This document shows positions 6,139 through 10,362 of a stretch of 10,362 bases of DNA, piece after piece. The notes below the pieces were generated by a model. The model searched no databases. It worked only from the letters and a program-made list of their open reading frames with translations, and was not told where the DNA came from. The stretch is from NCBI GenBank assembly GCA_009785655.1, contig WQVW01000032.1, positions 1 through 10,362 on the forward strand. The letters are read 5' to 3'. The stretch's first letter is position 1; each line of letters opens with the position of its first letter. The DNA comes from Oscillospiraceae bacterium. GTDB lineage: Bacteria; Bacillota; Clostridia; Oscillospirales; Oscillospiraceae. Position numbers and translations under genes: made by a program.

Positions 6139-6936
6139 ATGAATATCAATCTACGTTTAGAAACCCCCGCCGATTACCACGCCGTCGAAGCGCTCACCCG
6201 CGAAGCGTTTTGGCAGTTTTGGAGTGAGGAACAGCAGATTTGTGATGAGCACTTGCTTGTGCATCGGCTCCGGAATGTTGCGGCATTCGTGCCGGAGCTG
6301 AACTATGTCGCTGAAATCAGCGGACAAATCGTTGGACATATCATTTACACCAAAAGCCGCATTGAGGATAATTCTGGACAAACGTATGAGACGCTGACCT
6401 TCGGGCCGCTCACTGTGTCGCCGGAATTCCAAAACAGAGGCATTGGACAAGCGCTGATGCTTCACACTTTCGACGAGGCACGACATTTGGGATACCGCGC
6501 GGTGCTCATCTTCGGCTACCCCGATTACTACCCCCGCGTCGGGTTCCGGCGCGCGGCTGAGTTCGACATCACCACCGCTGCCGGAGAAACTTTTGATCCG
6601 TTCATGGTGTACCCGCTTTATGACGGCGCGTTGGAGGGAGTCCAAGGGCGTTATTACATTGACCCTGTGTATGAATCACTAACGCAAGAGGACGCCTTGG
6701 CGTTCGACAAACAGTTCCCGCCGAAACAGCCGCATATCCCCAGCCTCATCAACGTTCTGTTGGATCGCTTGGAGCCCCACGCGGCAGAAGCCATTCAAGG
6801 CTTGGGGTTCCGCAATCTTGAAATGCTGAAATCAAAAAGTGAGCGAGAAATATCGTCCCTGCCCGGCATGAATGCAAACGCGGTCGAAACCATTCGCGCG
6901 GTGATGCAGGAGCATGGATTTCGTTGGGGGATTTGA
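6139..6936 (+). CDS. GNAT acetyltransferase with C-terminal helix-hairpin-helix
   Basis: The N-terminal GNAT domain (about 1-170) is of the YhbS type: FGPLTVSPEFQNRGIGQALM has the acetyl-CoA loop QNRGIG (98-103) and continues to VLIFGYPDYYPRVGFRRA (122-139). The C-terminal part (about 205-265) reads AEAIQGLGFRNLEMLKSKS...ISSLPGMNANAVETIRAVM, with a GLGF-x-N-x-E-x-L and LPGMN pattern like the helix-hairpin-helix fold of RNA polymerase alpha CTDs. This is an uncommon addition to a GNAT and suggests nucleic-acid or protein contact. AAAGGAAG precedes ATG 6139, and the stop of the RNHCP gene is 3 bases upstream, so it is the last gene of the rsgA operon. The acetyl acceptor is unknown. Confidence 0.88.
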   Translation: MNINLRLETPADYHAVEALTREAFWQFWSEEQQICDEHLLVHRLRNVAAFVPELNYVAEISGQIVGHIIYTKSRIEDNSGQTYETLTFGPLTVSPEFQNRGIGQALMLHTFDEARHLGYRAVLIFGYPDYYPRVGFRRAAEFDITTAAGETFDPFMVYPLYDGALEGVQGRYYIDPVYESLTQEDALAFDKQFPPKQPHIPSLINVLLDRLEPHAAEAIQGLGFRNLEMLKSKSEREISSLPGMNANAVETIRAVMQEHGFRWGI

Positions 6937-6960
6937 TAAAGATTATAGCAATAGGTTCCA

Positions 6961-6999
6961 AAAATCCGGCGCAGAGAAAATGAAACGCTCTGCGCCGGA
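6961..6999 (-). terminator. terminator of the DUF4268-type gene, between convergent genes
   Basis: A perfect 12-bp stem TCCGGCGCAGAG/CTCTGCGCCGGA (6965-6976 with 6988-6999) has an 11-nt loop. On the minus strand it is followed by five T, so it is a good terminator for the leftward gene ending at 7041. In the rightward direction no T tract follows, so it may only slow transcription from the rsgA operon. Confidence 0.8.
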
Positions 7000-7040
7000 G
7001 AATATAGACACTTTAGCTGTATTGACGTATATCGAGTCCA

Positions 7041-7967
7041 TTATACGTCAAATTTTTTTACCATTTCTCTAAATTTAAGAGTTGTCTCAATAAGCCAATC
7101 AAACAAAGAATCCCATGCTGAAATGTTTTTCTTAATATCACCATCGACTAAAGTAAGGATTCTACCTGCTTTAGATCCCTCCCGATATTCAAGATGCATA
7201 CCTAAAAAACGCTCAATTTCCTCTTTCTGTGAGACAAATTTCGCGAATAATTCCTTATCATCTGAAACGTATATTTCAACCCCGAGTCGCTTTTTTTGTG
7301 TATTTACTGTCATAGAGATATAATATTTCGAGCTTCCGATACTCAAATCGTACCAATGTTGTGCTTGGGGCTTGCGTCGGCTAAATTTCGCAGAAAATTC
7401 TGCTTTGTTAAACGCATACCCAACAAAAGACTGCCAAAATTCAAGTTGAAGTTTTTTTGTATCCGACAAACCCTCGACAGCCTTCATTGTTTTTGCCCAG
7501 TCATTTGGCTTTTCGACAACGCTAAAGCGCGGCGCGGGAAGAGAGTCACCTATTTTCCACAACTCAATCTCAATAAGAAAAAAGCCAACATCCTCGTCTG
7601 TCCTTTGGTTCAGCCATTCAACAGCTTGTCTATGTTCATCTCTGGCCTTTTTAACTATCCATATAACAACATCCGCCGATTTCCCGGCGGCATAAGTTAT
7701 TATTTTCCCCAGGTGGTCATGATCTGTATCGGTGAGTTGATTTTCAATAACAATTTTTCTGCCCGTACCTTCTTCGACCGCAAATAAATCAACACTAAAA
7801 TTTCCGACAGCAGACTCTATCTCGCCAAGAACGATATCAATTCCTACGGCGTCGCTTAATCCTTTCAGGTTTTCTTCTTCTGAGAGCCATTTTGAAAAAT
7901 CACGCGCTTCATGTTTCCATATTTCACGCAGGTCAGTTATTTGAGCTAACTTTGCAAGCTGCAACAT
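7041..7967 (-). CDS. DUF4268-type protein with PD-(D/E)XK nuclease-like N-terminus
   Basis: The 308-residue product has an N-terminal segment GNFSVDLFAVEEGTGR-KIVIENQLTDTDHDHLGKI (about 55-89). Its D60 and E75-x-Q77 fit the D...E-x-Q/K pattern of PD-(D/E)XK nucleases. The C-terminal half (about 150-305, NDWAKTMKAV..., FWQSFVGYAFNK, YYISMTVNTQKKRLGVEIYV) resembles DUF4268. Proteins with this plan are often found among restriction and other defence genes, so a DNA-cutting protective role is possible but untested. ATG 7967 has AGGAGG 6 bases upstream. It stands alone and leftward, more A+T-rich by eye than its neighbours, suggesting a separate acquisition by the element. Confidence 0.75.
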   Translation of the reverse strand: MLQLAKLAQITDLREIWKHEARDFSKWLSEEENLKGLSDAVGIDIVLGEIESAVGNFSVDLFAVEEGTGRKIVIENQLTDTDHDHLGKIITYAAGKSADVVIWIVKKARDEHRQAVEWLNQRTDEDVGFFLIEIELWKIGDSLPAPRFSVVEKPNDWAKTMKAVEGLSDTKKLQLEFWQSFVGYAFNKAEFSAKFSRRKPQAQHWYDLSIGSSKYYISMTVNTQKKRLGVEIYVSDDKELFAKFVSQKEEIERFLGMHLEYREGSKAGRILTLVDGDIKKNISAWDSLFDWLIETTLKFREMVKKFDV

Positions 7968-7986
7968 GACGGCCTCCTTTTATCTT

Positions 7987-8016
7987 GACAGACTATCCAC
8001 TATTTCTCATACTTTA
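7987..8016 (+). promoter_or_regulatory. candidate promoter with SigK-like boxes before the recombinase operon
   Basis: CATACTTTA at 8008-8016 matches the SigK -10 pattern CATAnnnTA, and GACA at 7987-7990, 17 bp upstream, contains the central AC of the SigK -35. TTGACA at 7985-7990 could also serve as a SigA -35, but then CATACT is a poor -10. Consensus sequences are from memory of Bacillus subtilis. Low-to-moderate confidence. Confidence 0.35.
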
Positions 8017-8039
8017 GCACACCGAACGAATTTTTGCAA
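8011..8039 (-). promoter_or_regulatory. weak candidate promoter of the DUF4268-type gene
   Basis: On the minus strand TTGCAA (8034-8039) and TAAAGT (8011-8016) have a 17-bp spacer. Both boxes deviate from consensus, and the -10 overlaps the rightward SigK-like box, so the two genes may compete for this stretch. Confidence 0.35.
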
Positions 8040-8077
8040 ATACTATCCCATGCAACTGGGCACAAATAGAGCAACAC

Positions 8078-8106
8078 TCATTCTACCGTATCATTTATCA
8101 TACAAA
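8078..8106 (+). promoter_or_regulatory. candidate SigE-type (mother-cell) promoter of the recombinase operon
   Basis: TCATTCT (8078-8084), a 14-bp spacer and CATACAAA (8099-8106) fit the SigE pattern kmATATT-N13-15-CATACAnT at 5 of 7 and 7 of 8 positions (consensus from memory). The start would be near 8113, about 20 bases before the ribosome site at 8134-8140. A mother-cell promoter here would be expected if the element leaves during sporulation. It is a motif match only. Confidence 0.42.
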
Positions 8107-8148
8107 CAAGCCACACGCCCATATACTCCCGTGAAGGGGGTATGTCAC

Positions 8149-8358
8149 ATGGCAAATAAACGGCGAGCTCCGCGGGAATTTGTACTGATAAGCAAACCGC
8201 CGCCACAGATCGATGCGCAGGAATTTCCGGAGTTTTACACATTGTATCAGCAGGAAATTTTCAAATCACTTGAACGGCGCGGATTAATAAGCGCGGCACA
8301 GCGCGACGCGGCATTGGTCGCATTGGATGGAATCCCGCGCATGGATAGCAGGTCATGA
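8149..8358 (+). CDS. 69-residue protein coupled to the recombinase; candidate excision factor
   Basis: ATG 8149 has AAGGGGG (8134-8140) at 8 bases; the frame is open further upstream but lacks another ribosome site. The product starts with a basic stretch (MANKRRAPRE), then KPPPQID and a helical end, FYTLYQQEIFKSLERRGLIS-AAQRDAALVALDG (30-61). That end has the helix-GLI-helix shape of SHOCT-like small domains. Its stop overlaps the recombinase start as ATGA, so the two proteins are made together. Recombination directionality factors of serine integrases are small, unrelated proteins often encoded nearby, so this is the best candidate in the element. It could instead be a regulator. I know of no firm family assignment. 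Confidence 0.75.
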   Translation: MANKRRAPREFVLISKPPPQIDAQEFPEFYTLYQQEIFKSLERRGLISAAQRDAALVALDGIPRMDSRS

Positions 8359-9746
8359 CCAGATACGAAAAAATGCGCCACGACAAGCGCGAAGTAAACG
8401 CGAAAATGCTCCGTGTTGGCGCGTATTGCCGCGTATCAACCGATAAAATCGATCAGTCGAACTCTTTTGCGGGTCAACAAAAATATTTTCGCGAATACGT
8501 TGCGCTGCAACCGAACTGGCAACTCACAGAGATTTTCGCAGATGAAGGCAAGTCCGGCACGTCAACAAAAAAGCGCATGGCGTTCAACCGCATGATTGAC
8601 GCAGCAAAACGCGGGGAACTGGATTTAATCATCACCAAGGAAATCTCACGTTTTGCCCGCAACACGCTCGACAGCATTTACTATACACGCGAACTTAAAC
8701 GCCTTGGCGTCGGTGTTATCTTTCTCAACGACAATATAAACACGCTTGACCCAGATGCGGAATTGCGGCTGACCATCATGAGTTCCATCGCGCAGGAAGA
8801 AAGCCGCAAAATAAGCGACCGGGTGAAATGGGGACAAACGCGGCGCATGGAGCAAGGCGTGGTATTCGGGCGTGATATGCTGGGGTATGACCTCTGCAAC
8901 GGCATGATGACAATCAACGCAGACGGCGCAAAAGTCGTGCGGCTGATTTTCCACAAATTTGTTGCCGAGAATAAGGGCTGCCACACGATCGCGCGAGAAC
9001 TGCGCGAGGCTGGGATTCAAACCTCAACGCATATGAAAACATGGTCGAACACAGTGATTTTGCGCATTATCCGCAATGAAAAATACTGCGGCGATTTGGT
9101 GCAGAAAAAGACATTCACGCCGGATTACTTATCGCACGAAAAGAAATATAATCGCGGTGAGGAGGATTTTATAATCATCCGTGACCATCACGAACCGATC
9201 ATCAGCCGCGACATATTTGATCTCGCGAATGCGATGCTCGACAGCCGCGCCGCATCTCCGGAAAACAAGGCAAAGATCAGCAACCGTTACTTATTTTCCG
9301 GTAAAATGAAATGCGGCATCTGCGGCGCGACATACGGTGCACGATATAAAAAACGCATGGACGGCAGTGTATACAAGTCCTGGCGGTGCCTCACTGCACA
9401 ACGTTACGGCGCGCCGCGCATTGATTCCACTGGGAATCACATCGGCTGCAACGGACAGGGATTCCCGGAAAATGACGCACTGTATATCGTGAAGTTGCTG
9501 ATGAAAAGCTTGAACATCAACCGCAAGCTAATCCGTGAAAATGCCATGAAGTCTCTTTCATCGATAGCACCTGACACTGCGTCCGCTATTGACGCGCTGG
9601 TCTCAGGCGATACTAACGATGACGATTTCTACCGGGAGCTCCTATCTCGGCTTGTAATAACCAATCGTGACCGTGTTGATGTGATCTTGAATCTGCTGCC
9701 GTTTTGTTGGAGTTATAATTCCGGGGCTTTTTTACCTCGCGGGTAG
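8355..9746 (+). CDS. large serine recombinase of the cotJC element
   Basis: The 463-residue protein begins its resolvase domain with LRVGAYCRVSTD (nucleophile Ser28), followed by EGKSGTSTKKRMAFNRM and the arginine motif EISRFARNTLD (96-106). The long helix SIAQEESRKISDRVKWGQTRR (144-164) leads to the recombinase domain (about 170-290), and a zinc ribbon has Cys320, Cys323, Cys345 and Cys365. The C-terminal part after the ribbon is short, with no long coiled coil evident. It should join attB and attP through a covalent serine intermediate and, with a directionality factor, reverse this. Its start overlaps the 69-residue ORF (ATGA). The last codons encode the left arm of attP, and the TAG stop (9744-9746) is the first triplet of the 12-bp core, so the enzyme is complete in both the integrated and the circular form. 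Confidence 0.95.
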   Translation: MTRYEKMRHDKREVNAKMLRVGAYCRVSTDKIDQSNSFAGQQKYFREYVALQPNWQLTEIFADEGKSGTSTKKRMAFNRMIDAAKRGELDLIITKEISRFARNTLDSIYYTRELKRLGVGVIFLNDNINTLDPDAELRLTIMSSIAQEESRKISDRVKWGQTRRMEQGVVFGRDMLGYDLCNGMMTINADGAKVVRLIFHKFVAENKGCHTIARELREAGIQTSTHMKTWSNTVILRIIRNEKYCGDLVQKKTFTPDYLSHEKKYNRGEEDFIIIRDHHEPIISRDIFDLANAMLDSRAASPENKAKISNRYLFSGKMKCGICGATYGARYKKRMDGSVYKSWRCLTAQRYGAPRIDSTGNHIGCNGQGFPENDALYIVKLLMKSLNINRKLIRENAMKSLSSIAPDTASAIDALVSGDTNDDDFYRELLSRLVITNRDRVDVILNLLPFCWSYNSGAFLPRG

Positions 9747-9755
9747 GTACCGAGG
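9721..9755 (+). repeat. attR: element arm plus core repeat
   Basis: The element arm CCGGGGCTTTTTT (9721-9733) is followed by ACCTCGCGGG and the core TAGGTACCGAGG (9744-9755), after which cotJC resumes with AACTGGGGCACC. In the circle this arm and the attL arm would face each other across 26 bp, forming a 52-bp palindrome with GGTA-GG-TACC at its centre. Confidence 0.88.
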
Positions 9756-10162
9756 AACTGGGGCACCTTGAAATGGTTGGCACCATTGTTCATCAACTCA
9801 CCCGCAACATGAAGATTGAGGATGTAAAAAAAGCTGGCCTTGAGGAATATTTCGTGGATCACACAGCCGGCGTGTATCCGCAGTTCGCATCCGGATTCCC
9901 ATGGAGTGCCGCCTCAATGCAATCCACCGGCGACACAATCGCAGACCTCACCGAAGATATGGCGGCCGAACAAAAAGCCCGAAAAACATATGATAATATT
10001 CTGAGACTCTCCGACGACCCAGACGTCAATAACGCCATCCGCTTCCTGCGAGAGCGCGAAATTGTACACTATCAGCGTTTTGGAGAGGCACTCAGACTCG
10101 TGACAGATCGGTTGGATCAAAAAAACATATACGCAATAAATCCCAGCTACGACAGAGAATAG
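9756..10162 (+). CDS. cotJC: CotJC, 3' part of the split gene
   Basis: From the att core the frame continues ELGHLEMVGTIVHQL and runs to TAG 10160-10162. In the rejoined 199-residue protein this part supplies Glu65/His68 (EELGH), Glu136 (AAEQKARKTY) and Glu166/His169 (REREIVHYQRF). Together with Glu35 of the 5' part, these match the dimanganese ligand pattern of manganese catalases (about Glu35, Glu66, His69, Glu148, His181). It lacks its own start; ATG 9773 has only a weak G4 (9760-9763) before it and would give a fragment without the first two ligand sites. Frame, length (CotJC is usually near 190 residues) and motif order all fit one gene interrupted by the element, not decay: no other stop or frameshift is seen in either half. 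Confidence 0.93.
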
Positions 10163-10177
10163 CACTCTGTACATAAA

Positions 10178-10230
10178 ACAGGGTATGCGGAACAGCACTC
10201 ATTTTCCGCATACCCTGTCTTTTTTATTTT
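10178..10230 (+). terminator. intrinsic terminator after cotJC
   Basis: A perfect 15-bp stem (10178-10192 with 10204-10218, core CAGGGTATGCGG) has an 11-nt loop and is followed by CTTTTTTATTTT. It closes the cotJ operon, starting 15 bases after the cotJC stop, and would also stop transcription coming from the recombinase. Confidence 0.95.
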
Positions 10231-10234
10231 ATTA

Positions 10235-10264
10235 TTGACTATATACCCTTCGTGCAATTACAAT
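10235..10264 (+). promoter_or_regulatory. SigA-type promoter of the gene at the right edge
   Basis: TTGACT (10235-10240) and TACAAT (10259-10264) are separated by 18 bp, just after the cotJC terminator and 40 bases before the next start codon. Confidence 0.65.
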
Positions 10265-10303
10265 GGAAGCAAAATCAAATGATTATAAGGAGGATTTACC
10301 ACT

Positions 10304-10362
10304 ATGCCAGACATGAACGAAATGCTTCCGTTAGAGGTCATAAAAATCGCTGATGGCGCGTA
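10304..10362 (+). CDS. unidentified gene, first codons only
   Basis: ATG 10304 has AAGGAGG (10287-10293) 10 bases upstream, and an open frame runs to the window edge (MPDMNEMLPLEVIKIADGA). ATG 10313 is an alternative start but is farther from the ribosome site. The product is too short to identify. It has its own promoter and so is separate from cotJ. Confidence 0.65.
   Translation, partial: MPDMNEMLPLEVIKIADGA

Larger units (their letters stand above)
1065..9755 (+). mobile_element. skin-like intervening element inserted in cotJC
   Basis: Two cotJC halves flank this region, and the 12-bp sequence TAGGTACCGAGG occurs at both ends (1065-1076 and 9744-9755). Recombination between them would release an 8,679-bp circle and leave one copy in an intact 600-nt cotJC frame. 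A large serine recombinase sits at the right boundary, as expected for elements that integrate and excise with short core repeats. Cargo consists of two divergent operons (transglutaminase-like plus three GNATs; small protein, RsgA, RNHCP, GNAT) and a DUF4268-type gene. No capsid, portal, terminase, relaxase or replication gene is seen, so it is neither a complete prophage nor a conjugative element. Precise in-frame restoration of a mother-cell coat gene matches the logic of skin in sigK and SPbeta in spsM. Excision during sporulation is inferred, not shown. Confidence 0.93.

Noticed and set aside
7966..8148. N-terminal extension of the 69-residue ORF back to ATG 7966
   Set aside because: ATG 7966 overlaps the start of the divergent gene, lacks a ribosome site on this strand, and the extension is low in recognisable coding character; ATG 8149 has AAGGGGG at good spacing.
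1065..9755. Intact prophage or conjugative element
   Set aside because: No terminase, portal, capsid, tail, lysis, relaxase, coupling or replication gene is present between the att sites.
9773..10162. Independent 129-residue gene
   Set aside because: It is the C-terminal two thirds of CotJC; the frame extends upstream to the att core with CotJC residues, and ATG 9773 is an internal methionine.
1..10362. CRISPR array, tRNA or rRNA genes
   Set aside because: No regularly spaced repeats and no cloverleaf or rRNA-like sequence were seen.

Overview
The window looks like a chromosomal segment of an endospore-forming, Gram-positive Clostridia-type bacterium. The signs are an S-layer-homology (SLH) protein, a cotJB-cotJC spore-coat pair, strong AGGAGG ribosome sites, TTGACA/TATAAT promoters and many intrinsic terminators.

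The central result is that cotJC is split. Its first 64 codons lie at 884-1076 and the rest at 9756-10162. Between them is an 8,679-bp element bounded by a perfect 12-bp direct repeat, TAGGTACCGAGG, at 1065-1076 and 9744-9755. Joining the halves across one copy of the repeat gives a complete, in-frame 199-residue CotJC (manganese-catalase family) reading DIGTEELGHLEM over the junction, with all expected metal ligands. A 463-residue large serine recombinase lies at the right end, pointing toward attR, and its stop codon is the first three bases of the att core. The two element ends carry a 13-bp inverted repeat that would become a 52-bp palindromic attP in the excised circle, centred on a GG dinucleotide. 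This is the design of the sigK 'skin' element and of SPbeta in spsM: an intervening element that would have to leave in the mother cell to restore a sporulation gene. Upstream of the recombinase and its 69-residue partner ORF are sequences resembling SigE and SigK promoters, which would fit such timing, but this is inference.

The cargo has no phage structural or conjugation genes. A divergent promoter pair near 3988-4062 drives two operons. Leftward: a 27-codon leader peptide, a terminator overlapping a possible antiterminator, a transglutaminase-like protein and three GNAT acetyltransferases. Rightward: a 9-codon leader peptide, a structured leader with two tandem terminators, an 81-residue protein, the ribosome-assembly GTPase RsgA, an RNHCP zinc protein and a GNAT fused to a helix-hairpin-helix region. 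Both leaders look like ribosome-sensing transcription attenuators, as found upstream of genes induced by ribosome-targeting antibiotics. A leftward DUF4268/PD-(D/E)XK-like gene follows at 7041-7967.

Outside the element, the left flank holds the SLH protein C-terminus with its terminator. The right flank holds the cotJC terminator and then a new promoter and the first codons of an unidentified gene.
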